DNA of 6,451 nt from Phycisphaerales bacterium (GTDB lineage: Bacteria > Planctomycetota > Phycisphaerae > Phycisphaerales > UBA1924). This document shows, piece after piece, positions 1 to 5,466 of this stretch. The DNA is taken from NCBI GenBank assembly GCA_025453375.1, contig JALOQT010000056.1:1-6451 (forward strand), in the 5' to 3' direction. Every line of letters begins with the position of its first letter. The first letter of the stretch is position 1. A program made the position numbers and the translations under genes. Below the pieces are notes generated by a model, which was given only the letters and a program-made list of their open reading frames with translations, searched no databases and was not told where the DNA came from.

Positions 1-1077
1 GACATCGGGTGGATCACGGGGCACAGCTATGTGATCTATGGGCTGATGACCAATCGCGTGCCGACGCTGCTGTATGAGGGTGCGCCGAACTTCCCGACGC
101 TTGATGGCGGGCGCGGGGACCGATTCTGGGACATCATCGCGCGGCACAAGGTCACGCACTTTTACACAGCGCCGACGGCGATTCGCACGTTCATGAAGTG
201 GGGCGATGAACTGCCGGCGAAGCACGATTTGTCGAGCCTGCGCGTGCTGGGAACGGTCGGCGAGCCGATCAACCCCGAGGCGTGGATGTGGTATCACAAG
301 ATGATCGGCGGGGAGCGGTGCCCGATTGTTGATACGTATTGGCAGACCGAGACGGGCGGGCATATTGGCACGCCGCTGCCTGGGGCGATTGCGACGAAGC
401 CCGGCTCGTGCACGGTGCCGATGCTGGGGATCGACGCGGCGGTGGTCAACGAGCAGGGTCAGGAGATTCCGGCGAACAAGGGCGGTTTGTTTGTGATTCG
501 CAAGCCCTGGCCGGGGATGCTGCGTGGCGTGTTCCGCAATCGCGAGCGGTTCATCAGCAACTATTGGGGCCGGGTGAAGGACCCGCTGACGGGTGTGCCG
601 TATTACTTCTCGGCGGACGGGGCGCGGCGTGACACGGATGGATACTTCTGGATCCAGGGCCGGATTGATGATGTGATCAAGGTGTCCGGGCACTTGCTGG
701 GGACAATGGAAGTCGAGAGTGCGCTGGTGAGCCACCCGGCGGTGGCGGAGGCGGCGGTGGTCGGCTTCCCGCATGAGGTCAAGGGCAATGCGATCTGTGC
801 GTTCGTCACGCTCAAGCCGGCATGGCTGGCGGCGGCGGGGCGCTCGCCGGATGATGCACTGAAGAAGGAACTGGCGACGCACGTGGGCAAGGAGGTCGGG
901 GCGCTGGCGCGGCCGGACCAGGTGCGGTTTGCCGACGGCCTGCCCAAGACCCGCTCGGGCAAGATCATGCGGCGTTTGCTGCGCGACGTGGCGGCAGGCG
1001 TGGAGAAGATCACGCAGGACACGACGACGCTGGAAGACTTCAGCGTGGTGAGCAAGCTGCGTGCGGATGATGAGTGA
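1..1077 (+). CDS. acs: Acetyl-CoA synthetase, C-terminal part (5' end outside window)
   Basis: Acs activates acetate to acetyl-AMP with ATP and then transfers the acetyl group to CoA; it is a cytosolic enzyme of acetate assimilation. The frame is open from base 1, so 358 residues are visible of a family that usually has about 650. The visible start, [10 protein letters not shown], is an internal Acs motif. YWQTETGG (nt 337-360) carries the Trp that limits the acyl pocket. The later motifs [14 protein letters not shown] and PKTRSGK follow in order. They supply the equivalents of Salmonella Asp500 and Arg515 and of the catalytic, acetylatable Lys609 (here nt 961-963). The position equivalent to Arg526 is Leu (SGHLLGT, nt 694-696), as in eukaryotic ACSS2-type enzymes. 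The stop is TGA at 1075-1077. The gene converges on lpxA across a repeat-rich spacer. The identification is secure; acetate as the substrate is inferred from the family. Confidence 0.95.
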   Translation, partial: DIGWITGHSYVIYGLMTNRVPTLLYEGAPNFPTLDGGRGDRFWDIIARHKVTHFYTAPTAIRTFMKWGDELPAKHDLSSLRVLGTVGEPINPEAWMWYHKMIGGERCPIVDTYWQTETGGHIGTPLPGAIATKPGSCTVPMLGIDAAVVNEQGQEIPANKGGLFVIRKPWPGMLRGVFRNRERFISNYWGRVKDPLTGVPYYFSADGARRDTDGYFWIQGRIDDVIKVSGHLLGTMEVESALVSHPAVAEAAVVGFPHEVKGNAICAFVTLKPAWLAAAGRSPDDALKKELATHVGKEVGALARPDQVRFADGLPKTRSGKIMRRLLRDVAAGVEKITQDTTTLEDFSVVSKLRADDE

Positions 1078-1087
1078 GGAAGGCATG

Positions 1088-1111
1088 GAGCGACGGAGCG
1101 ACGAAGCGACG
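1088..1111. repeat. Tandem octamer (G/A)AGCGACG x 3
   Basis: Three head-to-tail copies of an 8-base unit, GAGCGACG, GAGCGACG and AAGCGACG, start 11 bases after the acs stop codon. The array is followed by a G-rich run. No function can be seen; it looks like slippage-type intergenic low complexity. Confidence 0.75.
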
Positions 1112-1242
1112 GAGGGGGAGGAGGGCCCGCTTGTCGCGGTGTGCCTTCGAGTTGTCGGGCAGGTGTGTGAAGGGTTGGAGCGGACGGCGTTGCGGGCGGA
1201 TGCACCCTCATCCGCCCGGGCTCGCTGAACGCGAGCCGGGCA

Positions 1243-1267
1243 CCTTCTCCCGCGGGGCGGGAGAAGG
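1243..1267. terminator. Perfect 11-bp hairpin, left copy
   Basis: CCTTCTCCCGC pairs with GCGGGAGAAGG around a 3-base loop (GGG). It lies 165 bases after the acs stop codon and could stop acs transcription. There is no clear T-run after it, so intrinsic termination is a suggestion only. It is part of the paired palindromic element. Confidence 0.45.
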
Positions 1268-1302
1268 GGTGATGCGATGCGTCAAACAGCGGTAACGACA
1301 GC

Positions 1303-1327
1303 CCTTCTCCCGCCTCGCGGGAGAAGG
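1303..1327. terminator. Perfect 11-bp hairpin, right copy
   Basis: This has the same two stem arms as the hairpin at 1243-1267 but a different loop (CTC). It lies about 134 bases beyond the lpxA stop on the minus strand, so it could limit read-through from lpxA. Keeping the stem while changing the loop suggests selection or recent copying of the stem. Confidence 0.45.
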
Positions 1328-1370
1328 TGTCGAGGTCCGCGTCAAGCGGATCGATGACGGATGAGGGTGC

Positions 1371-1412
1371 GTCTCACGTCTCACGTCTCACGTCTCACGT
1401 CTCACGTCTCAT
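1371..1412. repeat. Tandem heptamer GTCTCAC x 5 plus GTCTCAT
   Basis: Five exact copies of GTCTCAC are followed by one copy with a single change. The array begins directly at the last base of the paired palindromic element. Exact copies suggest recent slippage. It resembles in kind the heptamer tandem repeats known from filamentous cyanobacteria, but the unit differs. No function is visible. Confidence 0.9.
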
Positions 1413-1427
1413 CACTTTGCCTTCTCA

Positions 1428-1455
1428 CTCGGCCCTCGGCCCTGACCCCTCGGCC
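1428..1455. repeat. Tandem heptamer CTCGGCC x 4 (one degenerate)
   Basis: The four 7-base copies are CTCGGCC, CTCGGCC, CTGACCC and CTCGGCC. The array ends 5 bases before the lpxA stop codon on the opposite strand, so it would be in the lpxA 3' untranslated region. It has the same period as the neighbouring GTCTCAC array but a different unit. Confidence 0.7.
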
Positions 1456-1460
1456 CTTGC

Positions 1461-2276
1461 CTATTCGTCGTCGGTGGCGTCGCGCTGGGCGCGGTGGGGA
1501 GCGATGGCGCGTTTGGATTCGCGGACGAAGGTGGCCATGTCCATGACGCAGGGGCAGTTTTGGCCCAGTTCGGTCAGGCGTTCGATCATCTGCGGGCGGG
1601 GCAGATTGGCGCGGAAGACTTCGCGGTAGGCCTGGCGGGCGATGGTGATGTGTTCGCGGCTGATGCCTGCGCGGCGCATGCCGACGACGTTGAGCATCGC
1701 CAGGCTGTTTCGGCCGTAGGCCATGCAGTAGGGGGGGATTTCGGTGGCGATGGCGGCGGCGCCGCTGACCATGGCCATCTTGCCGACGCGGCAGAACTGG
1801 TGAACGCCGGTGTTGCCGCTGATGACGGCCTTTTCGTGCACCTGCACGTGGCCGGCCAGCAGCACGCCGTTGACGAGGATGACGTCGTCACTGACTTGCG
1901 CATCGTGCCCGGCGTGGCTGTTGGCCATCATGAAGACGCGGCTCCCGATGCGGGTGGGGATGTCGGTCTTGGTCGCGGCGTGGACGGTGACGCCCTCGCG
2001 GATGAGGCAGTCGGCGCCGATGGTGACGCCGGCGGTGGGGAAGCCGGGTTTGACTTTGTAATCCTGCGGATCGCCGCCGAGGACGGCACCGGGCCAGACG
2101 CGCGTGCGCGGGCCGATGGTCAGCGGGCCCTGGAGGTAGACGTTGGCGAGCAGTTCGACATCATCGGCGAGGGTGATGTCGCCGACGAGCACGCAGTTGG
2201 GCCCGAGGCGGCATCGTTCGCCGAGTTTGACGCGTGAATCAATGACGCAGGAGGGATGCACCGTCGAGGTCGCCAT
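1461..2276 (-). CDS. lpxA: UDP-N-acetylglucosamine acyltransferase LpxA
   Basis: LpxA transfers a 3-hydroxyacyl chain from acyl carrier protein to UDP-GlcNAc in the cytosol, the first step of lipid A synthesis. The protein has 271 residues against about 262 in E. coli. Left-handed beta-helix hexapeptide repeats fill roughly residues 1-180, followed by the helical C-terminal domain. His124, in NSHAGHDAQV, matches the catalytic His125 of E. coli. His143 (AGHVQV) and His159 (GVHQFC) match His144 and His160. Gly172 sits where E. coli has Gly173, the acyl-chain ruler, so a long (about C14) chain is predicted; this is inference. The ATG at 2276 gives the normal N-terminus (TVHPSCVID). The open frame continues upstream to 3110, but that part is the antisense of lipB. 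There is no Shine-Dalgarno site, and a TATACT box ends 7 bases before the ATG, suggesting a leaderless mRNA. The gene is divergent from lipB. No other lpx gene is in the window. Confidence 0.95.
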   Translation of the reverse strand: MATSTVHPSCVIDSRVKLGERCRLGPNCVLVGDITLADDVELLANVYLQGPLTIGPRTRVWPGAVLGGDPQDYKVKPGFPTAGVTIGADCLIREGVTVHAATKTDIPTRIGSRVFMMANSHAGHDAQVSDDVILVNGVLLAGHVQVHEKAVISGNTGVHQFCRVGKMAMVSGAAAIATEIPPYCMAYGRNSLAMLNVVGMRRAGISREHITIARQAYREVFRANLPRPQMIERLTELGQNCPCVMDMATFVRESKRAIAPHRAQRDATDDE

Positions 2277-2281
2277 GGGGC

Positions 2282-2289
2282 AGTATACT
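2282..2289. promoter_or_regulatory. Symmetric AGTATACT box, candidate -10 for lpxA and lipB
   Basis: AGTATACT is its own reverse complement, so TATACT, close to the TATAAT consensus, is read on both strands. It is the only AT-rich spot in the divergent region. On the minus strand transcription would start near 2277, at or just before the lpxA ATG. On the plus strand it would start near 2296, ahead of lipB. I see no good -35 hexamer at the usual distance on either strand. Confidence 0.45.
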
Positions 2290-2366
2290 CGCGTGTGCTG
2301 TCGCCTGTGACGAGCGTGATGACCGTGCCGCCGGTGGGAGAGGTGGTGCGCGTGGCCGTTGGGGGG

Positions 2367-2414
2367 CCAAGTTCGGGGCCAAGTGTGGGACCAAGTTTGG
2401 GACCCAGTGCGGGG
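2367..2414. repeat. 12-bp tandem repeat x 4 upstream of lipB core
   Basis: The copies are CCAAGTTCGGGG, CCAAGTGTGGGA, CCAAGTTTGGGA and CCCAGTGCGGGG. In the lipB frame they would encode Gly-Pro-Ser-X four times, where X is Ser, Val, Leu and Ala. Their third-codon bases (many A and T) differ from the strong G/C preference in lipB proper, so they are more likely 5' leader than coding. They could also be a small operator array. Confidence 0.8.
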
Positions 2415-2423
2415 GTGGCCGGC

Positions 2424-3191
2424 GTGCTGGAGGTGTGCAACCTTGGGCGGTGCGGGTATGTCGAGGCGTATCAGCGGCAGTTGGCGGCGCACGCGCGCGT
2501 GCTCGCCGATCGGGCCGAGGAGGGCGGCAGCGGGGCCCTTCGTGGGGTGGTGCTGATCGTGGAGCATGATCCGGTGATCACCGTCAGCCAGCGGCCGGAC
2601 GCGGCGAGCCACCTGCTGGCCTCGCGCGAGGCGCTGGCGAGCCTGGGGGTCGATGTGCAATCGACCGATCGCGGCGGGGATGTGACGTATCACGGTCCGG
2701 GGCAGATCGTGCTCTATCCGGTGCTGGACCTCAACGCCTTTGGCCTGCGGCTGCATGACTACATGCGGCTGCTGGAGGAGGCGGTGATCCGCACGCTGGC
2801 AAGCTATGGCCTGGCGGCGGAGCGCGACGCGACGGCCACGGGCGTGTGGGTACGCAGTGAGGCGAGCGTGGCCTGGCTTTCCAAGCCGGGCGAAAACAGC
2901 GCGGCGCATGAGTTGGCGAAGATCGCGGCGATGGGCGTGCGGGTGCGCCGGTGGATCAGCCTGCATGGGCTGGCGCTGAATGTGACGGTGAACCTGCAGC
3001 ATTTCAACCTGATCGTGCCGTGCGGCCTGGTGGGGCGACCGGTGACGAGCCTGGACCGGTTCGTGACGGGCATTTCGTTTGAGGCGGTGACGCCGGTGCT
3101 GGTGGGGCACTTGGCACGCTTGCTGGCGGAGGCGGCGGGGCGGCCGCGGGCGGCAGGCTCAGACGATGGCGGCACCGCGTCAATGGCCTGA
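2424..3191 (+). CDS. lipB: Octanoyltransferase LipB (lipoate biosynthesis)
   Basis: LipB moves octanoate from acyl carrier protein to the lipoyl domains of 2-oxoacid dehydrogenases and GcvH; LipA then inserts sulfur. Motifs appear in order: LEVCNLGR at the N-terminus, RGGDVTYHGPG (nt 2670-2702), the catalytic Lys166 (AKIAAMG, nt 2919-2921), SLHGLALNV, and the acyl-accepting Cys200 (IVPCGL, nt 3021-3023). Lys and Cys are 34 residues apart, exactly as in E. coli (135 and 169). About 19 extra residues lie between GVWV and the catalytic Lys. The GTG at 2424, with GGGGGTGG in front, gives a normal 255-residue protein starting at the conserved N-terminus. In-frame ATGs at 2319 and 2256 would add 35 or 56 residues, including a Gly-Pro-Ser-X repeat; the 2256 start would also overlap lpxA. 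The start is therefore uncertain, the identity is not. The dps gene follows 13 bases downstream. No lipA is in the window. Confidence 0.93.
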   Translation: MLEVCNLGRCGYVEAYQRQLAAHARVLADRAEEGGSGALRGVVLIVEHDPVITVSQRPDAASHLLASREALASLGVDVQSTDRGGDVTYHGPGQIVLYPVLDLNAFGLRLHDYMRLLEEAVIRTLASYGLAAERDATATGVWVRSEASVAWLSKPGENSAAHELAKIAAMGVRVRRWISLHGLALNVTVNLQHFNLIVPCGLVGRPVTSLDRFVTGISFEAVTPVLVGHLARLLAEAAGRPRAAGSDDGGTASMA

Positions 3192-3204
3192 TTACCCTCC
3201 GGGC

Positions 3205-3696
3205 ATGGCCAAGGACCTTCACCGGACGCTTCACGATCTGCCCGAAGGCACGCGTGTCAAGATCATCGCGATCTTGCATGGGCGACTGGCGGATTTCGTC
3301 GATCTGCAATCGCAACTGCGTCAGGCGCACTGGAGCGTGCGCGGGCCGCAGTTCATCGCGTATCACGAACTGTTTGGCGAGTTGTATGAGGGCCTTGGTG
3401 AGCCGATTGACGATCTGGCCGAGCGGATCGGCCAACTCGGTGGGAAGGTGCGCGGGACGCTGCGGGCCAGCGCAGCGCGGACGACGCTGGCGGAGTATCC
3501 GCTGGAGGCGGTCGATGGTGCGGCGCACCTGCAGGCGACGGCCAAAGCGATCGCGCATGTGGCCAAGGCGGTGCGGGCGGATATCGATGCGACGTCGCAG
3601 TTGGGCGATGCGATCACGGCGGACCTGCTGACGGAACTGGGCGGGATGCTGGACAAGAATCTGTGGCTGGTCGAGGCGCATCGCCAGGGCCGGTGA
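3205..3696 (+). CDS. dps: Dps-family ferritin-like iron-storage / DNA protection protein
   Basis: Dps proteins form 12-subunit shells that oxidise Fe(II) with hydrogen peroxide, store the iron and often coat DNA in stationary phase or stress. The protein has 163 residues, close to E. coli Dps (167). QAHWSVRG (residues 40-47) and AYHELF (52-57) are the signature helix motifs. The ferroxidase ligands are predicted at His42, His54, Asp69 and Glu73 (DDLAER), with the same spacing as E. coli His51, His63, Asp78 and Glu82. The sequence stays four-helix-bundle-like to the C-terminus (KNLWLVEAH). The N-terminal tail is short, with few Lys or Arg, so DNA binding is uncertain. The ATG at 3205 is preferred; an upstream ATG at 3166 would overlap lipB by 26 bases and add a Pro-rich stretch absent from the family. 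No clear Shine-Dalgarno is visible, so coupling to lipB translation is plausible. A sigma factor gene follows 30 bases later. Confidence 0.88.
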   Translation: MAKDLHRTLHDLPEGTRVKIIAILHGRLADFVDLQSQLRQAHWSVRGPQFIAYHELFGELYEGLGEPIDDLAERIGQLGGKVRGTLRASAARTTLAEYPLEAVDGAAHLQATAKAIAHVAKAVRADIDATSQLGDAITADLLTELGGMLDKNLWLVEAHRQGR

Positions 3697-3726
3697 TGTG
3701 ATCATCGAGTTCGACGACGTTTGACC

Positions 3727-4584
3727 ATGAGCCGGACAATTCGTCATTCTGTTTCGCGATCAGCCATGCCCGATGGTGGTGAGGTATCGGCCGGGACGCC
3801 GGCGTCTGAGGCGATTGCGCGGCTGCTGACACAGCATGGGCCGAGGTTGTATGCGCTGGCGTCGCGATTGTGCCGGCACAAGGAGGATGCGGCGGACCTC
3901 GTGCAGGATGTGTTCTTGCAGGCGTTTCGCAAGTGGCACACGTTCAAGGGCGATGCGGCTCCGGGGACGTGGCTGTACACGATCGCGGCGCGGAGCTGCA
4001 AGGCGCGGACGCGTCGCAAAGGCGGGGTGGATCGTCGGGTGCCGAGTTTTTCGCAGTTGCTGCCGTTTGCCGAGCGGACGAATCTGGATGTGCCGTCGGG
4101 GGGCGAGCAGCCGGTGGAGGTGGCGGTGCGGCGAGAGGCCACGCGGGCGGTGCAGCAGGCGATCGTGAATCTGCCGGAGCATTTCCGCCTGCCGCTGGTG
4201 CTCAAGGAAATGCTGGAACTGTCGGTGGAGGACGTGGCCGAGGCGTTGAACGTCAAGCCCGAGACGGTCAAGACGCGTCTGCATCGTGCGCGGCTGATGC
4301 TCCGCAAGGCGCTGGTGGAGACGGCGAAGATTCCGACGCGAAGGGCTGAGCAGCCGAGCTATGAGCGGCAGGTGTGCCTGGACTTGCTCAAGGCGAAGCT
4401 TGATGCGCTGGATCGCGGGCAGGAAGCGGGGCGGTCGCCGATTCCGCCGGGGATGGTCTGCCAGCGGTGTGCGGCGGTGTTTGCGGAGCTGGACCTGGCG
4501 CAGCACGCGTGTGCCGCGCTGGCGGAGGGCACGCTGCCGGCGTCAGTGCGCAGGACCATCGAGCGCGCGATTCGCGCGGCGTGA
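3727..4584 (+). CDS. ECF-type RNA polymerase sigma factor with Cys-containing C-terminal tail
   Basis: It directs RNA polymerase to a set of promoters, probably in a stress response. Counting from the ATG at 3727 the protein has 285 residues. Sigma region 2 covers about residues 27-97, with the core-binding motif DAADLVQDVFLQAF (54-67) and GTWLYTIAARSC. Region 4 covers about 137-197, with LPEHFRLPLVLKEML and the helix-turn-helix around VKPETVKTRLHRAR. There is no region 3, as in ECF sigmas. Residues 203-285 are an added tail with Cys217, Cys245 and Cys248 (CQRC), His260 and Cys262. It resembles zinc-binding anti-sigma (zf-HC2-like) domains, but Pro stands where the His of HxxxCxxC is expected. 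Start choices are TTG 3721, ATG 3727 and ATG 3766; none has a good Shine-Dalgarno. The gene lies 30 bases after dps on the same strand. No separate anti-sigma gene is next to it, so the tail may be built-in control (inference). Confidence 0.88.
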   Translation: MSRTIRHSVSRSAMPDGGEVSAGTPASEAIARLLTQHGPRLYALASRLCRHKEDAADLVQDVFLQAFRKWHTFKGDAAPGTWLYTIAARSCKARTRRKGGVDRRVPSFSQLLPFAERTNLDVPSGGEQPVEVAVRREATRAVQQAIVNLPEHFRLPLVLKEMLELSVEDVAEALNVKPETVKTRLHRARLMLRKALVETAKIPTRRAEQPSYERQVCLDLLKAKLDALDRGQEAGRSPIPPGMVCQRCAAVFAELDLAQHACAALAEGTLPASVRRTIERAIRAA

Positions 4585-4594
4585 CGATCCACCT

Positions 4595-4612
4595 GCCGCC
4601 GACCCGGGCGGC
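4595..4612. terminator. Possible two-way hairpin between sigma gene and DUF2892 gene
   Basis: GCCGCC (4595-4600) pairs with GGCGGC (4607-4612) around a 6-base loop in the 27-base gap between converging genes. The stem is short and has no T-run, but it is the only fold-back structure at this junction. Confidence 0.3.
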
Positions 4613-4833
4613 TAGCGGGCGACTTTGCAGGTCGCCAGTTTGAAGGGCATGTAGAGCGGGCAGATGCCCACCGCCGCGGTGCCGAGCAGGATCACGCCCG
4701 TCACCAGCGCGACGATGCCGGCGACCGCGCCTTGCGTCAGGCCCAGGGCGAAGACGGCTGCGGCGATGAGCGCCGCCCCGAGCACCCCGCGAATGACCCG
4801 ATCAACTCCGCCGACGTTCTTGCAGCATGCCAT
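4612..4833 (-). CDS. Small DUF2892 / YgaP-type two-helix membrane protein
   Basis: This 73-residue protein matches the DUF2892 layout: a short N-terminal KNVGGVDRVIRG segment, a first hydrophobic helix (about 17-36), a second (about 38-56), and the ending CPLYMPFKLATC. Cys3, Cys4, Cys58 and Cys69 are present; the last two are typical of the family. The domain is often found beside rhodaneses or YeeE/YedE transporters, or fused to rhodanese in YgaP, and is linked to membrane handling of sulfane sulfur. The exact role is not known. The ATG at 4833 is chosen over an upstream in-frame start at 4857, because AGGAG lies 7 bases before it. It is the last gene of the minus-strand cassette, 60 bases after the second YeeE gene. 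Confidence 0.82.
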   Translation of the reverse strand: MACCKNVGGVDRVIRGVLGAALIAAAVFALGLTQGAVAGIVALVTGVILLGTAAVGICPLYMPFKLATCKVAR

Positions 4834-4840
4834 GGTGAGA

Positions 4841-4845
4841 CTCCT
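4841..4845 (-). promoter_or_regulatory. Shine-Dalgarno AGGAG of the DUF2892 gene
   Basis: AGGAG stands 7 bases before the ATG at 4833 and settles that start. The 16 bases AGGAGTCTCACCATGG differ by one base from the corresponding site of the first YeeE gene. Confidence 0.75.
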
Positions 4846-4893
4846 GTAGTCAAACAACTTCTACAACACATTGACGCAGCACGGACTGGACGA

Positions 4894-5466
4894 TCAGGCT
4901 GAGGTCGGTTGGCGGCGTTCGCGCCGCTCCAGCCAGATGAAGAGGCTGACGGCGATGACGGTCAGGGCTGCAATCAGCACCCACGCGTTGATGCTCGTCA
5001 CCTCGGGCAGGGTGATCTTGCCGAACTTGCCGATCGGCTCGATCGAGCGTGCCAGCGATGGATAGACGATGGAATACACGCCCGCGCCGAACAGCGCGCC
5101 GACGACGCCGACGATCGCATCGCGCGAGCCCTGCCCGGCGGCGGCCAGCGCGGTGCCCGGGCAATAGCCCAGCACGACCATGCCGACGCCGAAGATCAGG
5201 CCGCCGACGGTGTTCATCGCCAGTTCGGCGGACTTGATCGACAGGCCCTTGATCATGCCCATCTGCAGCATGGCATAGATGCCGATGGCCCCGATGACGA
5301 TCGCGGTGAGCATCGTCTTGAGGACGGTGAAATCTCGGAACCGGAACTGGTTGACGATGACGTCATACTTCGTCACGCCGCCTTTTTGCAGCAGGAAACC
5401 GAAGACCAGCCCGGTGATCGCACCGAGCAGCAGGGTTTTGGGATCGGCAAAGAAGTTCTCAAACAC
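4894..5466 (-). CDS. YeeE/YedE-type membrane transport protein, second half-gene (DUF6691-like)
   Basis: An integral membrane protein of 190 residues with about four or five hydrophobic helices, near residues 10-27, 50-68, 85-104, 115-133 and 161-178. The motif GVGMVVLGYCPGTALAA (93-109, Cys102) is the conserved pore-type motif of YeeE/YedE proteins, which carry thiosulfate or other reduced sulfur. The N-terminal LLQKGGVTKYDVI resembles the other YeeE signature, but has no Cys where sulfur-relay members often do. It ends in a charged tail (WLERRERR). The GTG at 5466 is preferred over GTG 5487 because AGGAGG stands 6 bases before it. This start overlaps the end of the upstream YeeE gene by 8 bases (GTGTTTGA), a sign of translational coupling and of a two-part transporter. 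The substrate is inferred from the family. Confidence 0.85.
   Translation of the reverse strand: MFENFFADPKTLLLGAITGLVFGFLLQKGGVTKYDVIVNQFRFRDFTVLKTMLTAIVIGAIGIYAMLQMGMIKGLSIKSAELAMNTVGGLIFGVGMVVLGYCPGTALAAAGQGSRDAIVGVVGALFGAGVYSIVYPSLARSIEPIGKFGKITLPEVTSINAWVLIAALTVIAVSLFIWLERRERRQPTSA

Larger units (their letters stand above)
1202..1370. repeat. Paired inverted palindromic (REP/BIME-like) element
   Basis: Two copies of a roughly 66-base unit face each other. Each unit starts with GCACCCTCATCCG, at 1202-1214 and, inverted, at 1358-1370, a perfect 13-base match. Next comes a variable 26-28 base segment that can itself fold: a bulged stem at 1215-1240, and TCCGC/GCGGA at 1336-1350. Each unit ends with CACCTTCTCCCGC, three variable bases and GCGGGAGAAGG. 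The conserved ends with changing hairpin interiors are typical of bacterial palindromic repeat families. It probably also acts as a two-way transcription terminator. No transposase is present. Confidence 0.8.
1078..1460. other. Repeat-rich spacer between convergent acs and lpxA
   Basis: These 383 bases contain no convincing gene. Short open frames exist on both strands but are arginine- and serine-rich translations of repeats. From left to right the spacer holds an octamer array, about 90 bases with no recognisable feature, a paired palindromic element with two strong hairpins, a heptamer array based on GTCTCAC, and a second heptamer array based on CTCGGCC that ends 5 bases from the lpxA stop codon. 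Its position between two converging genes suits a role in ending transcription from both sides. Confidence 0.8.

Noticed and set aside
603..1211. A 202-codon minus-strand open frame over the acs end and the spacer.
   Set aside because: Ser, Pro and Ala-rich shadow of acs that runs into repeats; no family resemblance.
1371..1412. The GTCTCAC array considered as a CRISPR array.
   Set aside because: The copies are 7 bases and directly adjacent, with no spacers, and no cas gene is near.
1494..2237. A 247-codon plus-strand open frame rich in Gly, Asp and Ala.
   Set aside because: It is the reverse strand of lpxA. Stop codons are rare in all frames of such GC-rich DNA, and the hexapeptide repeats give a false repetitive look.
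2277..3110. The lpxA frame stays open 278 codons upstream of its ATG, as if for a 549-residue protein.
   Set aside because: The extra part is the antisense of lipB, rich in His, Arg and Pro, with no LpxA similarity. The ATG at 2276 gives the normal family N-terminus.
3702..3717. Imperfect 16-base palindrome TCATCGAGTTCGACGA before the sigma gene, considered as an operator.
   Set aside because: Only 12 of 16 bases are symmetric, and TCGA-type symmetry is common in GC-rich DNA. No promoter can be seen beside it.
3004..3747. A 247-codon minus-strand open frame antisense to lipB and dps.
   Set aside because: It ends in a Pro-rich low-complexity stretch and has no recognisable domain; dps on the other strand has clear ferroxidase residues.
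3760..4506. A 248-codon minus-strand open frame antisense to the sigma gene.
   Set aside because: Arg, His and Leu-rich composition typical of an antisense shadow; the sigma gene has unmistakable regions 2 and 4.
4564..4578. CGCGCG-ATT-CGCGCG hairpin at the end of the sigma gene, considered as a terminator.
   Set aside because: It lies in coding sequence before the stop codon and has no T-run; alternating CG is frequent here.
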